Source: CAZADH01 sp964483805
GTDB taxonomy: Bacteria; Muiribacteriota; Ozemobacteria; Ozemobacterales; Ozemobacteraceae
Direction of reading: 5' to 3'
DNA length: 57,343 bases
Assembly (NCBI GenBank): GCA_964483805.1
Contig: CAZADH010000009.1
Coordinates: 1-57,343, forward strand
Numbering within the stretch: position 1 is the first letter of the stretch; every line of letters begins with the position of its first letter. The translations under genes were made by a program, and so were the position numbers. Of this stretch, positions 44,713-53,128 are shown in pieces. A model generated the notes under the pieces. The model was not told where the DNA came from. It was given only the letters and a program-made list of their open reading frames with translations, and ran no database searches.

Positions 44713-46023
44713 ATGTTGGCCCGCGTCTTACAAAGTGAATACATCAAGAACGTCATCAAGCTGGTCACGGGATCGGCGGCCGCACAGTTCATCGCCATCG
44801 TCTCGGCACCGATCGTCACGCGGTTGTATCCGCCCGATCAGTACGGTCTGGCCGCAACCTTTGCTGCCATCGTCGGTATCATCGGCATCAGCGCGACGCT
44901 GCGCTACGATGTGGCCATTGTCCTGGGCGACGACGACGAGGAAGCGTCGGCAATCGCCGGGTTGAGCCTGGCGGCCACGTTGGTGGTCGCCGGAGCGACC
45001 GTTCTCCTGGTCGTTGCAGCCGACGCCGTGCCGTCACTCGCAAGTCTGCAGCAACTGGGACGCTCGGTGTGGCTGCTCCCCCTGGCCGTCGCGACGACAG
45101 GCTTGAACCTGGTGCTGAACGGACTGGCGAATCGCTGGCGGGAGTATGCACTCATCTCGCACGGTCGAGTCTTCACGGCAATCACCGGCCCTCTCGTCTA
45201 CGGCACCTGCTGGTATTTCCTGGGTGCCCATCCGATTGGCCTGATCATGGGTTCACTCGCGGGGGTGTGTGCCGGCATCATCGTTCTGGGCACCGGCCTG
45301 CGCCACAGACTGGCGGGGTTGCCGTGGTGCACGACGGCCCAGTGGCGCGCATGCGCCGTGAAGTATCGCCGTTTTCCGCAGTTCAACCTGGCGATGACCT
45401 TCTTCGATCAGTTGACCTCGTCGCTGCCGGTCTTGCTCTTTGCCAACGTTTTCAGTTCGGCCTACTCGGCCTATTTCAACCTGGCCAACAATGTATTGCG
45501 CCTGCCCATCGGACTCGTCGGCGGCGCGGTGGCCCAGGTGTTTTACGAAAAAGCCGCCCGGGCCAAAGATTCGCCGGTCGAACTGCGCCGCATCCTCATC
45601 GCCAACCTGCGCCCGCTCGTGCTGGCAGCTCTGCCGATCGTGTTGATCATGCTGGTCGCCGGACCGCAACTGTTTGGTCTGGTATTCGGCGCCCAGTGGC
45701 TCCCGGCCGGCGAGTTCACGCGGTTTCTCGCCTTCGCCGCGGCGATCAATCTCGTCGTCGCCCCCATCAGCATGTTGCCGACGATCCTCGATCAGCAGGC
45801 GACTCACCTGGCCATTGCCGTGGTGACCTTTGTCATGCGCATTCTCGCCCTATGGGTCGGCGCGTGCTGGAACTCTCCCTACTGGTCAGTAGCACTCTTT
45901 TGCGTTGCTGACTGCCTGATGTCCCTCGTGTTTCTGGCGTGGTTGTTCATCCACATCAACCGACTCATTCGACGCACGCAATGCCAAGCCATTGCGCCCA
46001 TTCCAGCGGAACCGCGCCCCTGA
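44713..46023 (+). CDS. Oligosaccharide flippase, Wzx-like (MATE/MOP superfamily)
   Basis: The 436-residue protein is almost entirely membrane helices, about twelve by eye: GSAAAQFIAIVSAPIVTRLY, AGLSLAATLVVAGATVLLVV, LVLAALPIVLIMLVAGPQLF and FLAFAAAINLVVAPISML are examples. The N-terminal RLYPPDQYGLAATFAAIVGI matches the RxxxPxxYG pattern of polysaccharide exporters. It would flip undecaprenyl-linked repeat units to the periplasm. AGAGGG precedes the ATG. It ends the plus-strand half of the cluster and faces the minus-strand operon. Confidence 0.88.
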   Translation: MLARVLQSEYIKNVIKLVTGSAAAQFIAIVSAPIVTRLYPPDQYGLAATFAAIVGIIGISATLRYDVAIVLGDDDEEASAIAGLSLAATLVVAGATVLLVVAADAVPSLASLQQLGRSVWLLPLAVATTGLNLVLNGLANRWREYALISHGRVFTAITGPLVYGTCWYFLGAHPIGLIMGSLAGVCAGIIVLGTGLRHRLAGLPWCTTAQWRACAVKYRRFPQFNLAMTFFDQLTSSLPVLLFANVFSSAYSAYFNLANNVLRLPIGLVGGAVAQVFYEKAARAKDSPVELRRILIANLRPLVLAALPIVLIMLVAGPQLFGLVFGAQWLPAGEFTRFLAFAAAINLVVAPISMLPTILDQQATHLAIAVVTFVMRILALWVGACWNSPYWSVALFCVADCLMSLVFLAWLFIHINRLIRRTQCQAIAPIPAEPRP

Positions 46024-46057
46024 ATTGCAGCTGCCGGGTGTGGCGAAACCCGCGTTT

Positions 46058-46888
46058 CTACCCCAGAATGGCGTAGGCAATGTAGGGATCAAAGGGCGTT
46101 TTTCTCAATGCAACCTTTTGAATTCCCAGCGATTCGGCCAGCGCCAACGTCTCTCCCGGGCAGTTCTTAGCATTCAACTCATCGAACGCAAGAACCGCAC
46201 CTTTGGGCATCCGTGGCAGTAGTGCCTCGAGAGCCGCCACCGTTGGTTCGTAGATGTCGAAATCGAGATACAGCATCGACACGAGAATGTGGGGATTCTC
46301 TTCAAGGTATTTGGGAATGGTCTTCTCAGCCGGTCCGACAACCAACTCTGCCTTGGCGATATGCCCGATCGGCCGATTCGCATCGTGAAGTCGTATTGCT
46401 TCACGGAGTTCCTCGACCACCCCGGGGTGCGTTGCCAGATCGCCCGTCTTCCAATTGGTTTCGACGTTCTTGTCTTTGTCGTGAACCGAGGGAAACCCCT
46501 CAAAAGTGTCGAACGCAACAATGTGGCGGGTGTGGTTGAATGGCTCGTAGATCGACGACAATTGCGCAAAGGTCATCAGGCCCTGGCCCACGAAACTGCC
46601 GCACTCCACAATGATGCCGGGGACCTCGAGTTGCATCTTGAACAACTCATTCTTGGCGAGAAACCGCGACAAGTCCTGACGCCTTATGTATTTGGCAAAT
46701 GCCTGTAATTTTGTAGAAGTCGGCAACGGACTCCTTTCGAAATACGAAGCATACTCTGAGAAGAGATCGAGCTCTTTTTGCGAATGTTTGTGTTTGTTGG
46801 CTTCCAGCACAGAAAACTCCTTTTGCGGTGTCGCGGACAATTCCGCTATCCTCATGCCCGTTGCCGTCTCTCTGCGAGCGGGCGCCAT
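46058..46888 (-). CDS. TylF-like SAM-dependent O-methyltransferase
   Basis: The 276-residue product has a SAM motif IIVECGSFVGQGLMTFA, then AFDTFEGFP, LYLDFDIYEPT (metal and substrate loop) and GAVLAFDELN, as in the TylF/macrocin O-methyltransferase family. It would methylate a sugar hydroxyl. An alternative start at 46855 (MRIAELS) removes 11 residues and is possible, since no ribosome binding site is clear for either. It is the last gene of the minus-strand operon that begins at 52726, 8 bases after the transketolase C-half. Confidence 0.78.
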   Translation of the reverse strand: MAPARRETATGMRIAELSATPQKEFSVLEANKHKHSQKELDLFSEYASYFERSPLPTSTKLQAFAKYIRRQDLSRFLAKNELFKMQLEVPGIIVECGSFVGQGLMTFAQLSSIYEPFNHTRHIVAFDTFEGFPSVHDKDKNVETNWKTGDLATHPGVVEELREAIRLHDANRPIGHIAKAELVVGPAEKTIPKYLEENPHILVSMLYLDFDIYEPTVAALEALLPRMPKGAVLAFDELNAKNCPGETLALAESLGIQKVALRKTPFDPYIAYAILG

Positions 46889-46895
46889 GAGATGG

Positions 46896-47837
46896 CTATC
46901 TGCGGGTGGCCTGCGCCACCCCCTGGTCGAAGAACTCGCGAACGACTCGTGAAATTCCCGCCGGATCCAGGCCGAATCGCCGATGCAGCTCGGCCTGCGA
47001 ACCCGCCACCTTCACGGCCTCGCGCGGAAGATGCAAACCACGCAATCGCGTTGGGTGTCCAGTCGTCAGCAGGAATTCGGCAACCATCGAGTACAACCCT
47101 CCCGGTCCGTGTTCCTCGACGGTCACGATTCCCCCAGTCTCGAGTTGGGCTCGCAACAGTGCCGACTGATCGAGCGGACTCACGGTTGGCAGACTGAGAA
47201 GGCGCACACGCAACCCCTGTTGGCGCAGTTCTTCCCGGGCTTCGACACATGACGCCAGCATTCCTCCGGTGGAGGCCAACGTCACGTCGGTGCCAGGGGC
47301 CAGTTCGACGGCCTGGCCGATCGCGAACCCCACCGCGCTTTGGTGGACCTTTTTCTCGTTGGCCTTCCCCAGGCGCAGGTAACAGGGCCCATCAGTCTGT
47401 ACCGCCAATTCGGTCACTCGACGGGTTTCCCAGGGGTCTCCTGGACAAAATACGGTCATATTAGGTAATACCCGCAGCACGGCAACATCCTCGACCCCGT
47501 GATGCGTGTAACCCTGCGGACCGTAAGCCAAACCGCCGCCCACAGCGACAATCTTCACATTGGCGTTGTGATAACAGATGTCGTTGCGGATCTGTTCCAG
47601 GCAGCGCATGGTCGGAAAATTCGCAATCGAGTAAATGAAGACGGTCTTCGCCGACATCGCGAGACCGGCCGCAATACCGGCCATGTTCTGTTCTGCTACA
47701 CCAACGTTGACATACCGTTCGGGAAATTGGACGGCAAAGGGCTCGAGAACCGAGAAACCCAGGTCGGCGGTCAGCAGCCAGATGCGGTCATCGCCTGCCG
47801 CCAATTCACCGAGGGTCTGCGCGAAACTGTTTCTCAT
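46896..47837 (-). CDS. Transketolase C-terminal subunit, second copy
   Basis: The 313-residue product is the pyrimidine-binding half of a split transketolase: DDRIWLLTADLGFS, YVNVGVAEQNMAGIAAGLA (activating Glu), GGLAYGPQGYTHHGVED and GGIVTVEEHGPGGLYS. Its start overlaps the stop of the N-half by four bases. It differs clearly from the first copy (7282-8220). Its place in a CDP-sugar operon between C-methyl- and O-methyltransferase genes suggests a role in building a branched or ketol-bearing sugar, not central metabolism. That is inference. Confidence 0.9.
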   Translation of the reverse strand: MRNSFAQTLGELAAGDDRIWLLTADLGFSVLEPFAVQFPERYVNVGVAEQNMAGIAAGLAMSAKTVFIYSIANFPTMRCLEQIRNDICYHNANVKIVAVGGGLAYGPQGYTHHGVEDVAVLRVLPNMTVFCPGDPWETRRVTELAVQTDGPCYLRLGKANEKKVHQSAVGFAIGQAVELAPGTDVTLASTGGMLASCVEAREELRQQGLRVRLLSLPTVSPLDQSALLRAQLETGGIVTVEEHGPGGLYSMVAEFLLTTGHPTRLRGLHLPREAVKVAGSQAELHRRFGLDPAGISRVVREFFDQGVAQATRR

Positions 47838-48649
47838 TTGTCGCCTCCGAGCTGGGCCAGCCCCCGCGCCAACTGTTCAGCATTCGGCGACTTGTAATGC
47901 CACTCCAGGCGGTTCTCCATGAAGTCGACGCCCTTGCCCTTGGTGGTGTGCGCGATAATGACGGTGGGGTGACCGGCCTGAACCGGCACTTCACGCAGTG
48001 CGGCGCCAATCTGTGAATAATCATGGCCATCGATTTCGCGCACGCCCCAACCGAAAGCACGCCACTTGTCGGCCAACGGGTCGAGGCCCATCACGTCGCT
48101 GGTTCTCCCAAAACTCTGCCATTTGTTGTAATCCACGATGGCCACGAGATTGTCGAGACGCTGGTGCCCAGCGAACAGAATCGCTTCCCAGTTCGATCCT
48201 TCGTCGAGCTCGCCGTCGCTCAGAACGACAAACACCCGCCACCGCCCACCCGAGGCGCGCGCACCGGCCAGTGCCATGCCGCAGCCGATAGGCAGGCCAT
48301 GGCCGAGAGATCCGGTCGAGACCTCGACGCCTGGAACCATGTGATTGATATGCCCGGTCAGGTTCGACCCATCGACGCAGTAATTGTCCAGTTCGGTCTC
48401 AGGGAAGAATCCACGCACAGCGAGTGCCGCGTAAACCACGGCCGCCGCATGGCCCTTGCTCAAAATGAACCGATCCCGGGTTGGGTCACCCAGCAGCGCC
48501 GGACCGATCCGCATGGTCGAAAACAACGCGGCAACGAGATCGGCAATTGAGAAACAGGACCCGATGTGAGAAGCATTGGCTCGATGAACCATCCGCAATG
48601 CATGACCTCGGATCTTGCGCGCGAAGGCTTGGACGTCCAAGTCAGACAC
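47834..48649 (-). CDS. Transketolase N-terminal subunit, second copy
   Basis: The 271-residue product has ASHIGSCFSIADLVAALFST, RFILSKGHAAAVVYAALA, STGSLGHGLPIGCGMALAG and the thiamine diphosphate motif SDGELDEGSNWEA ending in VDYNKWQ. Compared with housekeeping transketolase the GHPGG motif reads SHIGS, which fits a specialised enzyme. Its start overlaps the end of the C-methyltransferase gene by eight bases and its stop overlaps the C-half. Confidence 0.9.
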   Translation of the reverse strand: MSDLDVQAFARKIRGHALRMVHRANASHIGSCFSIADLVAALFSTMRIGPALLGDPTRDRFILSKGHAAAVVYAALAVRGFFPETELDNYCVDGSNLTGHINHMVPGVEVSTGSLGHGLPIGCGMALAGARASGGRWRVFVVLSDGELDEGSNWEAILFAGHQRLDNLVAIVDYNKWQSFGRTSDVMGLDPLADKWRAFGWGVREIDGHDYSQIGAALREVPVQAGHPTVIIAHTTKGKGVDFMENRLEWHYKSPNAEQLARGLAQLGGDK

Positions 48650-49790
48650 GATCTTCCACCTCCAGGTGCACGCCCAGGGTTACCACCTTGCCTCTAAAGC
48701 CATACACTGTGCGCAACTGCTCGTTAATCTCGCGGCGATAGGCCAGGGCAGTAAGGATAACCGAGTCAACCGGGTCCGCCCGGAGTCGGTCGGGTGCATA
48801 AATGGGCAGGTGCGAGACCGGGGTGAAGCGCCCGATCTTATGCGAATCAGAGTCGATCACGTAGGCAATGCCATCAACCTGCGCAACCGCGAGAGCCGTC
48901 AACCCTTTGCCTCCGGCCCCCCACACGGCCACGCGGCGATTCTGTTCGGTTTCACGACGGACAAACTCGCGAAGCTCTTGGATTACCACCGACGTCTGTT
49001 GCTGCAATTCTCGTGCGCCATGGGCATCATCAAGATGAACAAACGCAACGTTGTATTCGCCGTTCATGCCACGCATCATTGAATCGACGCAGAATCCGTT
49101 CAATTCGAGCGCCAAACGGAGGGTTCGCTGCGAGAAATAGTTGACATGATCGGGAAAGAAATCAAAGAATCGGTTGTGTTCCATCGCCTGTTCGAGACTC
49201 GGAACCTCGATCAATCCAGCCGCCCCCGGCTCGAGGTTTTCTCGCAATCCCTGCAGGAAACCATGGATGTCTTCGATGTGTTCGAGCACCTGCCGGGTCA
49301 CCACAGCCGCGTATGGCGCCCCCGGCACGGTGTCGCCGATGCGAACGTACCCGGCGTGAATCGGGAACCCGGTTTTGGTTGCTTCGGTCCGAAACGTGCT
49401 CGACGGCTCCAGACCCGTGACTCTGGCGCCGACGGCGGCCAGATGGCGCAAGAACGACCCGTCGCCACACCCAACCTCGAGCACCCGTTTTTCGCTCAGT
49501 GCGTAGGTTCGCACAAAGTCGCCGGCCTGATTCCGTTGGTATTCCTGCATCTGTGGCGAATGCGACGGCGTCATGAAATACTCGTTGTAGAAGTCGTCGC
49601 GAAGAAGCAGCGGAATCTGGACCATGCCGCACTGTCGACATCGATACGCCCGCAAATCGACGGCCGGCACCGCATTTAATGAAGACGCATCGACCAGTTG
49701 AGAAATATTGGCCGGCGCATTGGGCAGGTGCAGAAACAAATCAAACCGCCGCCCACCACACAATCGGCAAGATCGCATGCGTTTGCTCAT
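48642..49790 (-). CDS. NDP-hexose C-methyltransferase (first)
   Basis: Start ATG 49790 overlaps the stop of the upstream epimerase in ATGA, 382 residues. An N-terminal zinc-type motif CRLCGGRRFD, then YRCRQCGMVQ, is followed by the SAM fold (LEVGCGDGSFLRHL, RQVLEHIEDIHGF). A C-terminal domain with AVWGAGGKGLTALAV completes it. This is the three-part architecture of sugar C-methyltransferases (Methyltransf_13, SAM domain, Methyltransf_14), which methylate a carbon beside a keto group in NDP-sugars, as TylC3 does. A second, related enzyme is coded at 50719-51954. Confidence 0.88.
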   Translation of the reverse strand: MSKRMRSCRLCGGRRFDLFLHLPNAPANISQLVDASSLNAVPAVDLRAYRCRQCGMVQIPLLLRDDFYNEYFMTPSHSPQMQEYQRNQAGDFVRTYALSEKRVLEVGCGDGSFLRHLAAVGARVTGLEPSSTFRTEATKTGFPIHAGYVRIGDTVPGAPYAAVVTRQVLEHIEDIHGFLQGLRENLEPGAAGLIEVPSLEQAMEHNRFFDFFPDHVNYFSQRTLRLALELNGFCVDSMMRGMNGEYNVAFVHLDDAHGARELQQQTSVVIQELREFVRRETEQNRRVAVWGAGGKGLTALAVAQVDGIAYVIDSDSHKIGRFTPVSHLPIYAPDRLRADPVDSVILTALAYRREINEQLRTVYGFRGKVVTLGVHLEVEDRV

Positions 49791-50722
49791 GATGTCCGCC
49801 CCCGGTTGTCGCCACCTGTATACCACGCTATGGTCCGGTCGAGGCCATCCCAGTGGTCAATTTGCGGCCGCCAGCCGGTAACAGTCTCGAGTCGAGTGAT
49901 ATCGGCCTCGAGGTGCATGACCTGATCCGGACGATACGGAATCTTCCCGAAACCCAGCGCCAATGAAGGGGCCACACGATCGCGGATGTACTCGATCGTT
50001 GCGCGCAAAGGCCGCGCCACCCCGGATCCCAGGTTGAACACGCCGCCGGCGGTTTCCGTTTTCGCCACGGCCAGAAGCGCCCGGCAGACATCATCGACGT
50101 AGATGTAGTCCCAGAGCTGTTCGCCTGGGGTCAAATCAGGTGACGCGCCCTGGTGAAGCGTCGTGATCAGATAGGGCAACATCCAACTCGTCTTGTCGCG
50201 CGGGCCATAGGACGAGAAGAGGCGCAGCCAGGCAAACCTCACTGAAGTCTGCGACAGAAAGGTGCGACAGAGGTGATAACACGAGAGTTTGGCGGCCCCA
50301 TACAGTGTGGTCGGCAAAGTCGGGACTTCCTCGTTGACGCGACGAGAACACGGCCCGTACTCGGCCTGGGAGCCGAGGCCAATGAAGGCAGAACACCCAA
50401 GCTCGCGAGCCAGATCGGCCAGAACCAGCGAGCTGCGCAGGTTCAGGTCGACCTGAGCGAAGTCATTGCGCGCTTCGTTGCCAACACCGTGCCAACCCAG
50501 GTGGAAAACCACCGTGGGCGAGAAATCACGCAGTGGATCACGGAGGCGGGCCAGCTCGGCCAGATCGCCCCTGATCAGAACGACGCGGGACAACTGCCCG
50601 GTGAGGCGCCACATGTCGCTGTGCTCCCGCACGATGACCGCCACATCGACTCCGGCATCGACGAGCGCCGCGACCAAGGCGGCTCCGAGAAAGCCCGTGG
50701 CCCCAGTGACCAGGGCTCTCAT
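49787..50722 (-). CDS. NAD-dependent sugar epimerase/reductase
   Basis: This 311-residue extended short-chain dehydrogenase shows TGATGFLGAALVAAL, the motif AFIGLGSQAEYG, the catalytic YGAAK, LRLFSSYGPRD and DYIYVDDVCRALLA. It could reduce or epimerise the CDP-keto-sugar made by the RfbF, RfbG and RfbH homologues. Its start overlaps the stop of the upstream C-methyltransferase gene by four bases, and its stop the next start, so translation is coupled. Substrate unknown. Confidence 0.87.
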   Translation of the reverse strand: MRALVTGATGFLGAALVAALVDAGVDVAVIVREHSDMWRLTGQLSRVVLIRGDLAELARLRDPLRDFSPTVVFHLGWHGVGNEARNDFAQVDLNLRSSLVLADLARELGCSAFIGLGSQAEYGPCSRRVNEEVPTLPTTLYGAAKLSCYHLCRTFLSQTSVRFAWLRLFSSYGPRDKTSWMLPYLITTLHQGASPDLTPGEQLWDYIYVDDVCRALLAVAKTETAGGVFNLGSGVARPLRATIEYIRDRVAPSLALGFGKIPYRPDQVMHLEADITRLETVTGWRPQIDHWDGLDRTIAWYTGGDNRGRTS

Positions 50723-51954
50723 GCCAGGAGATCGAGCATCGAGACAATCCGGGTCCCGGCCGCCTCGAGATCACGCAATGACTGGCGAATCTCTGCCATG
50801 TAACCGTAGGAGAAGACGATGACCTCGTCGGGGCGATCACTCAACAATCGCGCTGGGGGATGGACCGGGACGTGCGACACCGGGGCAACGAGACCATGAA
50901 AAGCGGAGTTCTGATCGCAGAGATACTCGATATCCCCCGGACCCAGGCCGATGGCCGCAAGGGTCATGACCCCACGCCCCCCGGCCCCGTAACCGGCAAA
51001 ACGTCGGCCGCGACCGCGCTCCCGCTGAACGTGGTCACGGAAACGGGCAAAACTCGCGGTCACGTCGACCTGAAACTTCCGGTAGATCTCCACGTCGTTG
51101 AATCTGGCGAAGCGGCCCGCGTCGTATTCTTCATCGGCCGCCAACTCGCTGCCGACCGGCGTGGCGGCCACGAGCAGAGAGTTGCCCCGTCGCCGGGCCT
51201 CGGGCAACAGCGCCGAACTGAGCAACCGAAAGCCACCACGTTCGAGGATCGTCTTCAGCGAGGCCAACTGGGGATAAATCGTGTGTTCATGAGCAAACAG
51301 GCAGGTTTCCCGCCGTGCCAAGATTTTCTCGAGATCGTGAACCTCAATGAGCAACACGCCCCGGCGAGGATCGAGGATGCTGCGGGCAGCCGCCAGGAAA
51401 GGCATCGGATCGGGAAGATGATCGAAGGTATAGGTCAACAAAACGGCCTTTGCCGGCAGCAGTTCTTGCGGCAATAGCTGGACCGTGTCCGCTTTGAATA
51501 GACAGTTTACGACAGGAGTGCCCTGTTGCGCAGAGATGGCCGCCAGTTCTGCAGAGGGTTCGACGCCAAGTATCCGCGCACCCAACTCCCGAAAATAACC
51601 CAACTGCTTGCCATCACCTGAACCAATCTCGATGACGGTATCGTTAGGCTGCAATGAGTAGCGCTCAAAAACCGCGGCAGCCAGATCACGCATGAATTGT
51701 TGCGCAAAACCAGACTGAGCAACCGTATAGCGATAAGTGTTATAGTATTCTTTTACTTCGACGTCCTGTTGCGTTTGCGCAACCCAACAATCGCGACAAA
51801 CAAAAATGTCGACATTTGCGATGAACTCGGACCCGATCTGATCGCTGGTCAAAAACTCATCGGTAAATGGAAGGTTCGGCAACCCCAAGAACCGTTCAAC
51901 GTTCTTGCTGCCACAGATGCGACAGCAACCGCGAGCACAGATTTCTGCTTTCAT
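50719..51954 (-). CDS. NDP-hexose C-methyltransferase (second)
   Basis: ATG 51954 gives 411 residues; a longer reading frame upstream is inside the cytidylyltransferase gene. It has CRICGSKNVERF, FVCRDCWVAQ, the SAM motif VIEIGSGDGKQLGYF and a C-terminal GYGAGGRGVMTLAA. It belongs to the same family as the 48642 protein but with different detail, so the two probably act on different carbons or intermediates. It lies directly behind the cytidylyltransferase gene, and the stop TGA overlaps the next start. Confidence 0.87.
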   Translation of the reverse strand: MKAEICARGCCRICGSKNVERFLGLPNLPFTDEFLTSDQIGSEFIANVDIFVCRDCWVAQTQQDVEVKEYYNTYRYTVAQSGFAQQFMRDLAAAVFERYSLQPNDTVIEIGSGDGKQLGYFRELGARILGVEPSAELAAISAQQGTPVVNCLFKADTVQLLPQELLPAKAVLLTYTFDHLPDPMPFLAAARSILDPRRGVLLIEVHDLEKILARRETCLFAHEHTIYPQLASLKTILERGGFRLLSSALLPEARRRGNSLLVAATPVGSELAADEEYDAGRFARFNDVEIYRKFQVDVTASFARFRDHVQRERGRGRRFAGYGAGGRGVMTLAAIGLGPGDIEYLCDQNSAFHGLVAPVSHVPVHPPARLLSDRPDEVIVFSYGYMAEIRQSLRDLEAAGTRIVSMLDLLA

Positions 51955-51955
51955 T

Positions 51956-52726
51956 TCACCATACCTTCCATGGAGCTGTTCCTTTGGCCCAAAGATCCTC
52001 GAGGTAGCTCTTATCGCGCAGGGTATCCATCGGCTGCCAGAAGCCCTCATGCTGATAGGCCCGCAATTGCTGCTCCTTCGCCAGTTGTTCGAGGGGCTGG
52101 CGTTCCCAGACCGTGCGATCGTCTTTGATCAGATCGAGGACTTCTGGCTCGAGCACGAAAAACCCCCCATTGACCAGGCCCCTGTCTCCTTGCGGTTTTT
52201 CGACGAAGGCCAGAACCTCTCGAGCCGGCCCGACACTCAGCGCACCGAATCGCCCAGGGGGCTGCACCGCAGTCAAGGTCGCTTTGCGTCCGTGAGCGCG
52301 GTGAAACGCCAGAAGATCGGCGATGTTGATGTCCGCAACGCCGTCCCCATAAGTCATCATGAATGATGTATTGCCGATGTATTTATGCACCCGCTTCAGG
52401 CGCCCACCGGTCATGGTGTCGTCGCCGGTATCAACCAAGGTCACCTGCCAGGGTTCGGAATGACTGTGGTGCGTGGTGATTTTGTTCAACTGCATGTCGA
52501 TGGTCACATCGGCGGTATGCAGGAAGTAGTTGGCAAAGAACTCTTTGATCATGTAACCCTTGTAACCACAGCAGATGACGAACTCATTGAATCCGTATGA
52601 AGAATAGATCTTCATGATATGCCAGAGGATCGGCCGGGCACCAATCTCGACCATCGGCTTCGGGCGCACACCAGTCTCTTCACTCAATCGGGTACCCAGT
52701 CCCCCTGCGAGAATGACCACCTTCAT
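51956..52726 (-). CDS. rfbF: Glucose-1-phosphate cytidylyltransferase
   Basis: This 256-residue nucleotidyltransferase makes CDP-glucose, first step of the CDP-3,6-dideoxyhexose path. Motifs: VILAGGLGTRLSEETG, RPKPMVEIGARPILWHIM, MMTYGDGVADI and VNGGFFVLEPEV. Length is typical (about 257). GAGG precedes the ATG. It heads the minus-strand operon and has a candidate promoter at 52773-52801. The later path enzymes RfbG and RfbH are coded at 53129-55603. Confidence 0.94.
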   Translation of the reverse strand: MKVVILAGGLGTRLSEETGVRPKPMVEIGARPILWHIMKIYSSYGFNEFVICCGYKGYMIKEFFANYFLHTADVTIDMQLNKITTHHSHSEPWQVTLVDTGDDTMTGGRLKRVHKYIGNTSFMMTYGDGVADINIADLLAFHRAHGRKATLTAVQPPGRFGALSVGPAREVLAFVEKPQGDRGLVNGGFFVLEPEVLDLIKDDRTVWERQPLEQLAKEQQLRAYQHEGFWQPMDTLRDKSYLEDLWAKGTAPWKVW

Positions 52727-52772
52727 GCCTCAGCCCCCTGATCCCTGGATTTGCTCGACCTGCACCATCGCG

Positions 52773-52801
52773 ATGGTACGAAAATCAAACGTTCCGCGCA
52801 A
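52773..52801 (-). promoter_or_regulatory. Candidate promoter for rfbF operon
   Basis: On the minus strand TTGCGC (52801-52796) is followed after 17 bases by TACCAT (52778-52773), about 47 bases before the rfbF start. Confidence 0.4.
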
Positions 52802-53073
52802 GATATCGCTTGCGAGGTCGCGGGAGTCACCGCGAAACGTCTGAAATGACCCTTTCGGGACGCAGCGATCCACCCACCCACAACCGCGGACCCTGGAATA
52901 ATCGCCTTCAGTTCTGGCAGTCTTCCGCGGATGCCGCGTTGACAACTCTGTGGCCAGGCGGCCAACTGGTCACCGGGGATCGCCTCATGAAAGAGCCTCC
53001 AAGGAGGACTTTGGAAGAAGTCACAGGCACCCACATCGACTCACCCCCTCACAAAGCAACATGGCGAGCGAAG

Positions 53074-53102
53074 TTGAGAAGTTGCCGAGAAGACGATACA
53101 AT
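53074..53102 (+). promoter_or_regulatory. Sigma-70-like promoter for rfbH
   Basis: TTGAGA (53074-53079) and TACAAT (53097-53102) are spaced by 17 bases, each with five of six consensus bases. The leader to 53129 is about 20 bases. Confidence 0.65.
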
Positions 53103-53128
53103 CGAGCGACATCGCCACGGAGGACGAA

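Larger units (their letters stand above)
52727..53128. other. Divergent regulatory region between rfbF and rfbH
   Basis: This 402-base gap lies between oppositely directed genes. A minus-strand promoter candidate lies at 52773-52801 and a plus-strand one at 53074-53102. Short open frames exist on the minus strand, up to about 100 residues, but their translation shows no recognisable domain, and the frames overlap the promoter. I see no RNA gene. The remaining sequence may hold operators. Confidence 0.55.

Noticed and set aside
52723..53034. Short minus-strand frames upstream of rfbF, one of about 103 codons
   Set aside because: Translation shows no family, frames overlap each other and the candidate promoter; more likely regulatory DNA.
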